Shown here one piece after another: positions 8,005 through 15,935 of a stretch of 64,000 nt of DNA. Every line of letters starts with the position of its first letter. Position 1 is the first letter of the stretch. Both the position numbers and the translations under genes were made by a program. This DNA is from Mesobacillus subterraneus (GTDB taxonomy: Bacteria; Bacillota; Bacilli; Bacillales; Cytobacillaceae). Location: assembly GCF_023715485.1 (NCBI RefSeq), contig NZ_JAMBOF010000012.1:52256-116255 (forward strand), in the 5' to 3' direction. The notes under the pieces are model-generated. The model was given only the letters and a program-made list of their open reading frames with translations. It was not told the origin of the DNA and ran no database searches.

Positions 8005-8464
8005 AAGCGGACCTTTCAATGGTAAGGGCAAATTGATTAATTAGATTTTTTATCAAAGGATTAAGCTGATCAGGCAATTCACTCACACTGAAAAAACGAG
8101 CTTCGATTGTTTCTTCGCCATCGGCCTTCAGGTCCCCGCCCAAGATTTCTTTTGATATGTATGCTGCCGTAACAGGATAAAATTCGTCCCCATTTTGCAG
8201 CTTTACGTGATGCTGCTTCCCAGAAAAAACACCTACCAGGTCAAGCCTTCCAATTTCTAGCCCCGTTTCTTCGAATACTTCCCTTCTTCCTGCTTCTTCT
8301 GTTGATTCACCTAACTCGATAAATCCACCCGGAACGCCCCATTGGCCATCACTTCGCTTCTGCAGTAAAAATTCTCCCCCATCATTTACGACTGCCACCG
8401 CAACCCCTACTAAAATAAGTGGCTGGCTGCCGATAACTTTCCGTAAATCCTCTATGTATCCCAT
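7982..8464 (-). CDS. Nudix hydrolase, YjhB/MutT-like
   Basis: 160 residues with a textbook Nudix box (GGFIELGESTEEAGRREVFE followed by ETG) at about residues 46-68, preceded by the first strand LVGVAVAVVNDGGEFLLQKR. The N-terminal segment YIEDLRKVIGSQPLIL is typical of the group that precedes a Nudix domain with a short helical cap. First gene of the run down to the cupin gene at 6627. Confidence 0.9.
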   Translation of the reverse strand: MGYIEDLRKVIGSQPLILVGVAVAVVNDGGEFLLQKRSDGQWGVPGGFIELGESTEEAGRREVFEETGLEIGRLDLVGVFSGKQHHVKLQNGDEFYPVTAAYISKEILGGDLKADGEETIEARFFSVSELPDQLNPLIKNLINQFALTIERSAYAEKSKA

Positions 8465-8527
8465 ACTGACCTCCTAAATTTTAGCTAGATACACAAATTT
8501 CGACAGATTGTTTGTATTTCCTTCTTT

Positions 8528-8564
8528 TTCCTAAAAAGAAAAAGCGTTACTATTAGGAACGCTT
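8528..8564 (-). terminator. Terminator after the NTR-like gene
   Basis: 7-bp stem AAGCGTT / AACGCTT with a 9-nt loop, then TTTTTCTTTTT on the minus strand. Confidence 0.75.
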
Positions 8565-8725
8565 CGCAGGAAATGAACAATCAGTTTTATTCGAAATTAC
8601 TTAATAGAGTATTACTTACTCATATAACTCTTGACGGACAGTCATTCATTCATATGATTTTTTATTGTTCGCAATCGAGGCTATGATGGCAAATAATTCA
8701 GGAAAATAGCTTTTATCTTCCGTAA

Positions 8726-9259
8726 TTACCTGGACCGTTTACTGATAATAAAAACTGCAAGCGCAAATAGAATTACCAACGGAAGCCAGATATACATATA
8801 ATTGACGACCGGATTACGCAACTGATCTTGCAGTTTTACTTCCTTTGAAGGCGTCGATCCTTTTCCTAACTTTAATAGATCTTCCTGAGCACTGCTTAGA
8901 TCCTTTGTGCGGTCACAAATATTTGTAGTGAGATCCCCCTGGAAATCATGGGCATATACTAAGTATGATGCTCCCTCGAAGAAGTCCAGAGAACAACTGG
9001 AGAGTTCGTCTAATAGTATAATTTGCGTTTCATCTGCACCCTTCCATGTTTCCTCTACCTCAAATAATATCTTTCTTTTATTTTTCTCATCTTTCATATC
9101 AATTACTTTTCCGGAAAAAACTGCTTTGGACCTTTCCAGCTCGTGTTCTACACTCGGAGGTTCTTCACATTTACAAGCATGGCTGATTGATGGGAAGGCT
9201 GTAAAGATCATAGGGGAAAGAATAACAAATAAAATTAAAGCGATAAATTTATTTTTCAT
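8726..9259 (-). CDS. Exported NTR/TIMP-like protein with C-terminal membrane anchor
   Basis: 177 residues. A signal peptide (FIALILFVILSPMIFTAF) ends at SHA, leaving CKCEEPPSVEHELERSKAVF at the mature N-terminus. This Cys-x-Cys start followed by the AVFSGKVI strand is the pattern of netrin-like (TIMP-like) OB-fold domains. Further cysteines (SSCSLDFF, ICDRT) could form disulfides. A hydrophobic helix at about residues 155-172 and RSR at the end suggest a C-terminal membrane anchor. Function unknown. Monocistronic. Confidence 0.72.
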   Translation of the reverse strand: MKNKFIALILFVILSPMIFTAFPSISHACKCEEPPSVEHELERSKAVFSGKVIDMKDEKNKRKILFEVEETWKGADETQIILLDELSSCSLDFFEGASYLVYAHDFQGDLTTNICDRTKDLSSAQEDLLKLGKGSTPSKEVKLQDQLRNPVVNYMYIWLPLVILFALAVFIISKRSR

Positions 9260-9366
9260 TTTTAAGGCCCTCCATCAAATAAGTACTGACTAAAAATTGA
9301 CGGTTCCATGCTTATACATGTTACATTTTTTCAGAATTACTTTCACCATGATTTTGTAACAAAAAT

Positions 9367-10314
9367 TTACTCATAATGCTTCAGAACATCCTGCTCAAAT
9401 TCAAGTATCGTTTTTCCAGTTACTTGTTCCAAAGCTATATAAAAATCATCTGTTTCCTTTGTTTTATCAATCAGGTCTGTCACCACATTTTCACCGTAAT
9501 CTTGCATCAAATAGTTGACGGTGAAATAACTTTGCAAATATGGGTCGGCATCTGGGTTAAGACGAGCTTCCTTCCATTTATCTTCACCACTGATGCTTTT
9601 GAGTGAGAGTGTCTCGTAATGAAAAGATTCGTAATGAACCTCCGTTTTGTCATTTCCTATATACTCCGCGACCCCTTCAATAAACCATAGAGGAAACGCA
9701 TCACCCATTGCTCCTGAATCGCCAATTTTTCTGAAGGTAGCATAGTGAGCGTATTCGTGTAATATCGTTTTCTGAAAATAATATAGGGGCGTTTCCAGTT
9801 CCTGTAGGATACTATCCACTTTTTCAGGATCTATGGTAAGTCCCATCACTTTAAGAAAATCAGAATAAAATCCTGCTGCGCCATCTATATTTGAAAGCTG
9901 TTCCAGGTTTTCTCTATTCATAAAAATCAGATCAATAGAGCTCTGATCATAGTCACCAAGGAGTTGATAAGTTTTCGTATTTGCCCGTTTCAGTGTTTCA
10001 ATAACCAGGGGTATTAGATCCTTATTTTCTTCCTGATAATAGATTGTTACATGATCATCCTTCTTCATCATACTTTGCCTTTTGAGTTCAGTTTCTAATT
10101 CACTGTCATAGTTTAAATGCATTGCAGTTCTTAATGTCTCGTATAAAGTGGAATTCTCCCCTGTCCGATCATTTAATTCCTTCTGAAACATTTTAAGCAT
10201 ACCGAACATAGCGACTATAAAAATGATAAGTAATATTGTAAAAACAGTCACCCAAAACCTTATTTTGAAAAGCCCTTGCCACTCATTCGTTTCCTCTTTT
10301 CGATAACTCTTCAA
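9367..10314 (-). CDS. Membrane-anchored gluzincin-type metalloprotease
   Basis: 315 residues. One N-terminal membrane helix (FWVTVFTILLIIFIVAMFGM) is followed by an extracytoplasmic domain with the zinc motif HEYAH near residue 190 and the third ligand in WFIEGVAEYIG about 30 residues later, the gluzincin spacing (peptidase MA-like). The TTG start at 10314 lies inside the end of the 46-codon ORF upstream and has no clear ribosome binding site, which suggests translational coupling. Substrate unknown. Confidence 0.75.
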   Translation of the reverse strand: MKSYRKEETNEWQGLFKIRFWVTVFTILLIIFIVAMFGMLKMFQKELNDRTGENSTLYETLRTAMHLNYDSELETELKRQSMMKKDDHVTIYYQEENKDLIPLVIETLKRANTKTYQLLGDYDQSSIDLIFMNRENLEQLSNIDGAAGFYSDFLKVMGLTIDPEKVDSILQELETPLYYFQKTILHEYAHYATFRKIGDSGAMGDAFPLWFIEGVAEYIGNDKTEVHYESFHYETLSLKSISGEDKWKEARLNPDADPYLQSYFTVNYLMQDYGENVVTDLIDKTKETDDFYIALEQVTGKTILEFEQDVLKHYE

Positions 10315-10423
10315 GCAGCAAAATCATCTTCTCGTTTTGCTCAATCATTCTCTCATTTTGCTGCCTGAGTCTTGTAAAATCATAAAGGAAAACTAGCAGG
10401 ATTACTGTTATAAAAATAGTCAA
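10283..10423 (-). CDS. 46-residue single-pass membrane protein
   Basis: A TTG start at 10423 sits 5 nt after AAGGGGGAG. The product has one hydrophobic helix (FITVILLVFLYDF) and then a Gln/Glu/Lys-rich helix (QQNERMIEQNEKMILLLEEL) predicted to form a coiled coil. The stop lies 32 nt inside the metalloprotease gene. The layout suggests a small partner or regulator of the protease. It could instead be a leader that only drives coupled translation. Confidence 0.55.
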   Translation of the reverse strand: MTIFITVILLVFLYDFTRLRQQNERMIEQNEKMILLLEELSKRGNE

Positions 10424-10512
10424 CTTTGCTCCCCCTTATGAATCTCTTTCCTAATCGTTAGCCAGTCGCGACTTATCTGTTGCTTTGTCATTCTATCAAT
10501 ATCCGAAATCAT
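10420..10512 (-). CDS. Possible 30-residue leader peptide
   Basis: ATG 10512 to TGA 10420 encodes a charged peptide containing MTKQQISRDWLTIRKEIHKG. Its stop overlaps the TTG of the next small ORF (TTGA), and the next ORF's ribosome binding site lies inside it. The upstream ribosome binding site is weak, with GGAT before an internal ATG as the better candidate. Small size limits confidence. Confidence 0.3.
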   Translation of the reverse strand: MISDIDRMTKQQISRDWLTIRKEIHKGEQS

Positions 10513-10547
10513 AATTAAAATGAAACTAGTAAAGTCCTCTGACTAAC

Positions 10548-11468
10548 CTAATCGTCATCAAATTTCAGGTTCCCTATGATGCTACTCTTGTGTTCCTGGC
10601 TTAAATTATGTGCTTTTTTATATAGAGGACTGTCCTTCCCCTGGCTCAGTTCTCCTACAAACTTTATCTCGACTTTTCCTTTCAATTGATTCCATAACTG
10701 ATTCAATTCGTTTATGTACTGCTTGACCGGTCCTTCATATGCTTTCATATCAATAGAAAAACCAGAAGTCCATGCTTTTTGGTCTGTGAAGATCATTGCT
10801 TTCTTGATTTTTTTCTTTTTTATTAGCTTAAATGCATCGAGGATTGCAAGCATTTCACATACAATCGGCTTCGCCGTTTTGATCCTTCTCACCGTTGAAT
10901 AGCCGGTTGCTGCATTTCTGTTTCTAACGATGACTAATCCAGTCCCGGCTGTGAAATTTTTAAAGTCGTAAGATCCGTCCACGATTATGAAAGGCACATT
11001 GCTAGGTACATTCCCACAAATAGGCATCAGCAACTCTTGCATCGACTGCTTAGTTTTCACACCTGTGGTTACATCCCCTTTACGGTAATAATCCAAAATG
11101 TCATGGACATGGTAAAAATCGTTTTGACCTACCTTTTGAAATGGAAGCCCATTTTTCTGGAGATTGACTAATCTTTCTTTTGTAGTCCTCAACGTAGATA
11201 AAATGACTTCCTGAGTGACGTATTCATCAAGAGACCGGCCTTTCTTGTCGCGAAACTCTCTTTCCAGCCGCTCCTGGGAAGGCTTATAGGTCTTGAGCCA
11301 TTCCAAGACTTCCCTTTCTAAAAACCGGTATTCGTTCCCGATTAAATAATGGGGCATGCCATCATTTAAGCAGGCATGCAGTTGCGCTTTTGATATTTTT
11401 GCTCTGCTTATTAATTCTCCCCTTAACAATAATGCTTCAGGCAATTTTAGAAGAGTAGATGTTGTCAT
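10548..11468 (-). CDS. Tandem HTH plus RNase H-fold fusion protein
   Basis: 306 residues. Two consecutive excisionase/MerR-like HTH segments are visible at about 24-60 (KISKAQLHACLNDGMPHYLI) and 94-130 (TTKERLVNLQKNGLPFQKVG). An RNase HI-type fold follows from about 158 to 290. It keeps the first three acidic residues, D164 (IIVDGSYD), E205 (VCEMLAILDAF) and D229 (IFTDQKAW). The fourth position, in KKAHNLS, is H287 instead of Asp. RNase H cleaves RNA in RNA:DNA hybrids; whether this one does is open. No family name is known to me for the full architecture. ATG 11468 follows AGGTGACAC. Confidence 0.75.
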   Translation of the reverse strand: MTTSTLLKLPEALLLRGELISRAKISKAQLHACLNDGMPHYLIGNEYRFLEREVLEWLKTYKPSQERLEREFRDKKGRSLDEYVTQEVILSTLRTTKERLVNLQKNGLPFQKVGQNDFYHVHDILDYYRKGDVTTGVKTKQSMQELLMPICGNVPSNVPFIIVDGSYDFKNFTAGTGLVIVRNRNAATGYSTVRRIKTAKPIVCEMLAILDAFKLIKKKKIKKAMIFTDQKAWTSGFSIDMKAYEGPVKQYINELNQLWNQLKGKVEIKFVGELSQGKDSPLYKKAHNLSQEHKSSIIGNLKFDDD

Positions 11469-11580
11469 GTGTCACCTGCGTTTCTGTTTTTTAAACCTTA
11501 TAATAATTTTAACATTCCACAAAATTCAATAATATCCATTTTTTTCTTAATTAAATAAATAGGTCATTTTATCTATAAAT

Positions 11581-11615
11581 AAAAATTCCCCTGACCAGTT
11601 TGGCAGGGGAATTCA
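11581..11615 (-). terminator. Terminator after ccdC
   Basis: Perfect 10-bp stem AATTCCCCTG / CAGGGGAATT with a 10-nt loop, then T-rich sequence on the minus strand. Confidence 0.85.
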
Positions 11616-11616
11616 A

Positions 11617-12108
11617 TTAAACCATATTCTTTTTAGCTGGGCCTCCATGAAGTTCGTTATAAAGGTTCTTGAATTGCAGGTACATGGAGGTGCGCCATGG
11701 AACAATCATCCCGAAGGCAAGGATCCAGAACATTCCGCTTAGCTCGCCGACATCAATAGAACTGCTCAGAACGAGCTTGGCAATAACTCTGACGACTAAC
11801 AGTCCGATCAGGATAAAGACAAATGCTTTAGACCTCTTGAGGTAAATTTGTTGATTGCGTATTTCGAACTTGGACGTTTTAATCAGCAGGATGGAAAATA
11901 ACATCCCTACTGTCAATGCCTCTATAATCTGTAAAAAATGTACCCTGAACATCGGAAAAATGAACATGAGTGCACCTGTACTCATGAAAATCGGCGGCAA
12001 AATGATTTTCTTGGCTGTTGCTGGTTTTTTCGCGGCTTTCATCCGCATGAACGTTACGAATATAGCCATGCCGACAGCTCCAACTGTTGATGCCAGAACA
12101 TAATTCAT
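11617..12108 (-). CDS. ccdC: CcdC family protein (YneJ), cytochrome c biogenesis locus
   Basis: 163 residues with about five membrane helices; the conserved KKIILPPIFMSTGALMF and the C-terminal MFWILAFGMIVPWRTSMY are typical of CcdC. In B. subtilis ccdC lies downstream of ccdA and yneI, as here; its exact role is undefined and it is not essential for cytochrome c. ATG 12108 is preferred over ATG 12120, because the AAGGG site directly abuts the latter. It follows yneI by 84 nt and ends in a strong terminator. Confidence 0.88.
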   Translation of the reverse strand: MNYVLASTVGAVGMAIFVTFMRMKAAKKPATAKKIILPPIFMSTGALMFIFPMFRVHFLQIIEALTVGMLFSILLIKTSKFEIRNQQIYLKRSKAFVFILIGLLVVRVIAKLVLSSSIDVGELSGMFWILAFGMIVPWRTSMYLQFKNLYNELHGGPAKKNMV

Positions 12109-12192
12109 TTCATTTTTCATCCCTTATTTATAGAATTCCCCTATTATTATAATGAAAATAAGCCATTTAAGATAGACTTAAATGGCTGTTTC

Positions 12193-12552
12193 TTACCTTA
12201 GTACTCTTGAGATGGAATCGACTACCTGTGAATCGTCGAACGGTTTCACGATGAAATCCTTGGCACCTGCTTCGATTGCGTCAACAACCATCTTCTGCTG
12301 GCCCATTGCCGAACACATTATGATTTTCGCGTCTTTAAAATCTCTTTTGATTTCTTTTACTGCGTCCAGCCCGCTCATTTCAGGCATGGTAATATCCATT
12401 GTCACCAAATCGGGTTTCAACTCGCGATAGAGCCTCACTGCTTCACGCCCGTTTTCTGCTTCCCCTACGATTTCGTGATTCGCTTTTTTCAGAATATTGG
12501 TTAAGGTGATCCTCATAAATTTTGCGTCGTCCACTATCAAAATTCTGGCCAT
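12193..12552 (-). CDS. yneI: CheY-like single-domain response regulator YneI
   Basis: 119 residues from ATG 12552, 7 nt after GGGGAGGA. A complete receiver domain: ILIVDDAKFMR (acidic pair), the phosphoacceptor in LVTMDITMPEMSG, MCSAMGQQ (Thr/Ser switch) and IVKPFDD (Lys). No output domain. It sits between ccdA and ccdC, as in B. subtilis, where its partner kinase is not established. Confidence 0.92.
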   Translation of the reverse strand: MARILIVDDAKFMRITLTNILKKANHEIVGEAENGREAVRLYRELKPDLVTMDITMPEMSGLDAVKEIKRDFKDAKIIMCSAMGQQKMVVDAIEAGAKDFIVKPFDDSQVVDSISRVLR

Positions 12553-12747
12553 CGCTGTATCCTCCCCGACAATCACAACAAGTATATAAAAGTGCTAATT
12601 TTCTCCTATATTACTATATAACTATATTCACTGGCTATTTTCAATGTAAAGACACCGAAAAATTTCTTCTTTTGGAAAAAATATCTTATGAAAAAAATCT
12701 CATATATGGACATATATCTCCTAAAACTTTCGAAGCCTATAATGTTT

Positions 12748-13455
12748 TTAAAAACCTGTAAAGTCGCCAAACAACATAGATAGAATGGAAATCAACTTTG
12801 TCATCCAGTCAAAGAACAGCATGATCCCGACTAAAATCATGATATAGCCGCCGATTTTAACAATCTTGTTATTATGCTTGCGGATCCATTGCATTTTTCC
12901 GATGAAGAATGAAAGTATGAAGAATGGAATCGCAAAGCCAAGAGTATAAGCAATCATATATAGCATTCCCGAACCAGGATTCGAACCGGCAAGCAAAATG
13001 ACTGAAGCCAAGATAGGCCCTGTGCATGGAGTCCATCCTGCTGCAAACGCCATCCCAATCAAAGCAGATCCAAAAAATCCAGACGGGCGGTTCTTGAATT
13101 CAAACTTACGATCCTTCATCAACATTTCCGGTTTAAAGAAGCCGATTACCATCAGGCCAAATGCGACAATAAAGATTGCGCCAAGCTGGCGGATGAGATC
13201 CTGATACTGAATGAAAAATTGGCCGACGAACGATGTTCCAAAGCCGATCGCGATAAATATCACTGAGAATCCAAGCAAGAAAAATAATGTATGTAGCAGA
13301 CTCCGTTTTTGCAGCATCGCATTTTCACTTTTCAGTTCCCCTACTGACATCCCGGTTATATAAGATAGGAAGGCCGGATATAGTGGCAGGCAGCAAGGTG
13401 AAATAAAGCTTAGGAAACCAGCTCCCAATGCTATGAATATATTGATATCTGTCAT
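12748..13455 (-). CDS. ccdA: CcdA, membrane thiol-disulfide electron carrier
   Basis: 235 residues, six membrane helices, the DsbD-beta-like family. The redox cysteines are in [11 protein letters not shown] in helix 1 and [11 protein letters not shown] in helix 4. CcdA passes electrons from cytoplasmic thioredoxin across the membrane to extracytoplasmic thiol proteins and is needed for cytochrome c maturation and spore cortex formation in B. subtilis. Upstream of yneI and ccdC in the same direction, 195 nt before yneI. Confidence 0.95.
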   Translation of the reverse strand: MTDINIFIALGAGFLSFISPCCLPLYPAFLSYITGMSVGELKSENAMLQKRSLLHTLFFLLGFSVIFIAIGFGTSFVGQFFIQYQDLIRQLGAIFIVAFGLMVIGFFKPEMLMKDRKFEFKNRPSGFFGSALIGMAFAAGWTPCTGPILASVILLAGSNPGSGMLYMIAYTLGFAIPFFILSFFIGKMQWIRKHNNKIVKIGGYIMILVGIMLFFDWMTKLISILSMLFGDFTGF

Positions 13456-13757
13456 GATTACATCTCCAGTCCGTGTTCATTTGTACCCATTCTAACAAAA
13501 ACCACCCCTATTATAATATATAAGCTGTGAACAATTTATTAATTCTATAAAAAAGATGTTTAACTTGAAAATATGCGGGTAAATAAACATGGTGTTTTAT
13601 TTTAGCAGGAAAATTATTTACAAATCTTTCTTTTGAAATTTGGCAGCAAATGCTATATACTTGAATAACACTTGAAATAATTTCTATATTTATAACCTTT
13701 TTACATAAATGTAGGTTAATAGACTGCAGTAAGATAAAACAGGAAAGGATTTTCAAA
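13456..13757 (+). other. Divergent promoter region between ccdA and the Spo0E-like gene
   Basis: About 300 bp, very AT-rich, with no supported gene; an 89-codon minus-strand frame here has poor composition and no ribosome binding site. TTGAAT (13662) and TATATT, 18 nt apart, could be a promoter for the Spo0E-like gene. Confidence 0.4.
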
Positions 13758-13928
13758 TTGTCTAAAGAGCAACTGATCACCCTAATTGAGAAGAAACGTG
13801 AAGAATTGATTCAAATCGCTTCGAAGAACGGCCTTAGCTCAAATCTTGCGATCCACCACAGTCAAGAGCTTGATGAACTACTAAACGAATATAATCGCGC
13901 ATACATAAAGAAAGTTCCAGCCCATTAA
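13758..13928 (+). CDS. ynzD: Spo0E family aspartyl-phosphate phosphatase (YnzD-like)
   Basis: 56 residues from a TTG at 13758, 7 nt after AAAGGA. The family signature SQELDELLNEYNR lies at about residues 35-47 of a two-helix hairpin. Such proteins dephosphorylate Spo0A~P and delay sporulation. B. subtilis carries ynzD in the same neighbourhood, which supports the symbol. A terminator follows directly. Confidence 0.88.
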   Translation: MSKEQLITLIEKKREELIQIASKNGLSSNLAIHHSQELDELLNEYNRAYIKKVPAH

Positions 13929-13973
13929 AAAACAGCTAAACGCATTCGGCGTTATAGCTGTTTTATTTTTTTT
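13929..13973 (+). terminator. Terminator after the Spo0E-like gene
   Basis: AACAGCT..GCATTCGGC..AGCTGTT hairpin with an internal bulge, then TTTTATTTTTTTT. Confidence 0.85.
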
Positions 13974-14138
13974 ATATAATGCTGTTCCCCACAAATTGTT
14001 GTTTTCACACCTGGTTTTTAGTCCGTATTTTTTTAACTTCGAACTCTTTATGAAGAGGTTGCAGGCCGAGGACTTAATTGAAACTCGTAAGACTTTTGGT
14101 AGTGAATGTACAAAGTTTACGAAAAGAGCCTTATATAA

Positions 14139-15932
14139 TTAACCTACTACATCTTCCACGCGTTCGACTGAACCATTTTGCAGCAAATACATCTTGTGGT
14201 AAAGTCCTTGCTGGGCAAGGAGTTCCTGGTGAGTTCCTCGTTCAATGATTTCACCGTGATGCAGAACGATGATTTGGTCTGCATCCTGGATCGTCGACAA
14301 ACGGTGGGCAATCGCAATCGTCGTTCTTCCCTCACGCATTTTAGCAAGTGCTGACTGTATTGCTTCTTCCGTTTCCGTATCAATATTTGCAGTTGCTTCA
14401 TCGAGAACGAGAATTTTCGGATTCGCAGCAATCGTCCTGGCGAAGGCAATCAGCTGCCTCTGCCCGCTTGAAAAAGTAGAACCGCGTTCCGTAACCTTCT
14501 GATTGTATCCATCCTCCAGCTTTTCAATGAACGAATCAGCCTGGACAAATTCCGCGGCCCTTTTGATATCTTCCTCATTTAAACCATTATTATGAAGTTT
14601 GATATTATCACCTATTGTCCCAAAGAATAGGAATGGATCCTGGAGAACAAGCCCCATTTTATCACGCAGTTCATTTACCGGGTAACTTTTAATAGAAGCG
14701 TCATCAATTAAGATTTCCCCGCGATTGAAATCATAAAAGCGCATCAGCAGATTGATGATTGAACTTTTGCCGCTGCCGGTATGCCCGACAAACGCCAATG
14801 TTTCCCCAGGGTTTACTGTGAAGCTGATGTTTTTTAACACATCGCGCTTCCCATCATAAGAAAAGCTGACATCCTTGAACTCGATTTTCCCTTCATTAAT
14901 CTTTTTCGCTTCAGTTCCTGTTTGGGCAGGTGCAAGTTCTTCTTCATCAAGCAATTTAAACACGCGTGAAGCTGCCACAATTGCCTGCTGGTACATCGAC
15001 AAACGCATCATCATATTGTTAACCGGTTCAAAGAAACGGTCGAGATAATTGATGAAAGCATAAAGGACGCCAATTTCAATCGGGCTGTTAAATGAATTGA
15101 TTCCAAAAAAACTAAGCACGATAATCAGCGCAAAGACATATACAAGGTCAACTGCCGGCCGCAGCAAGAGTCCGTCTGCCTTGATGTTTTTCATGCCTGC
15201 TTCGAAGTGCTTTTCGTTGATTTCACCGAATTCTTTTTTCAGCCTTTCTTCTTGGCGGAACATCTGGATGATGGCCATCCCCTGAAGAGATTCACTAAGC
15301 TTCGCATTGAGCTGGCTTAAGCGCTCCCGCATATCCTGGTAAAACTTTGAGCTCAATTTCCTGTACATGCTCATAATGAATACGATCATCGGTAAAATCA
15401 GCAAAGTGAACAAAGCCAGTTTTACATTGAGTATGAACATCGCCACAAAGATTCCCGCCAACAAGAAGCCGCTCTGAATAAAGGTCGCGATCACGCTGAC
15501 GAACATATCCTTAATTGCTTCGGTATCATTCGTTACCCTTGAAACAAGGGAGCCGGCAGGAGTTTTATCAAAAAATTTCAATCCTAATTGTTGTACCTTC
15601 GTAAATACGTCAATTCGCATTTGCTGGATAATCTTCAAAGCGATCTCCTGAAACTTCAATAGCTGGAAGTAGGAGACAAGGACATTGAGGATCTGGATTC
15701 CCATGTAAGCCGCGCCCAGCAGCAACATCGGTTTGAAAGGCATATACCCTTCCCTTAAATAATCATCAATGAAAATCTTCACAAGGATCGGTCCGAGAAC
15801 ATCGCCAATCGTCGCGAGCAGCAGGAATCCGAAGGCTGCAAAAATCATTCTCAAATGTGGCTTTGCATAAGCGAGAAGCCGGAACAGCACCGAACGCTGT
15901 TCTTTTGCGTTTAATACAGGCGTTTTTTCCAT
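14139..15932 (-). CDS. Heterodimeric ABC exporter subunit, catalytic partner (BmrD/YheH-like)
   Basis: 597 residues: six membrane helices then an ATPase domain with Walker A GHTGSGKSS and Walker B ILVLDEATANID, whose catalytic Glu is present. Its signature is SSGQRQ rather than LSGGQ. Together with the upstream subunit this makes one canonical and one degenerate ATP site, the hallmark of BmrCD/LmrCD-type multidrug exporters. The gene starts 3 nt after the stop of its partner, with GGAGGG overlapping that stop. Substrates are probably hydrophobic drugs or lipids, by family only. Confidence 0.85.
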   Translation of the reverse strand: MEKTPVLNAKEQRSVLFRLLAYAKPHLRMIFAAFGFLLLATIGDVLGPILVKIFIDDYLREGYMPFKPMLLLGAAYMGIQILNVLVSYFQLLKFQEIALKIIQQMRIDVFTKVQQLGLKFFDKTPAGSLVSRVTNDTEAIKDMFVSVIATFIQSGFLLAGIFVAMFILNVKLALFTLLILPMIVFIMSMYRKLSSKFYQDMRERLSQLNAKLSESLQGMAIIQMFRQEERLKKEFGEINEKHFEAGMKNIKADGLLLRPAVDLVYVFALIIVLSFFGINSFNSPIEIGVLYAFINYLDRFFEPVNNMMMRLSMYQQAIVAASRVFKLLDEEELAPAQTGTEAKKINEGKIEFKDVSFSYDGKRDVLKNISFTVNPGETLAFVGHTGSGKSSIINLLMRFYDFNRGEILIDDASIKSYPVNELRDKMGLVLQDPFLFFGTIGDNIKLHNNGLNEEDIKRAAEFVQADSFIEKLEDGYNQKVTERGSTFSSGQRQLIAFARTIAANPKILVLDEATANIDTETEEAIQSALAKMREGRTTIAIAHRLSTIQDADQIIVLHHGEIIERGTHQELLAQQGLYHKMYLLQNGSVERVEDVVG

Positions 15933-15935
15933 ATG

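Noticed and set aside
13511..13780. Minus-strand frame of 89 codons between ccdA and the Spo0E-like gene
   Set aside because: Cys- and Ile-rich AT-driven frame without a ribosome binding site; overlaps the divergent promoter and the start of the Spo0E-like gene.
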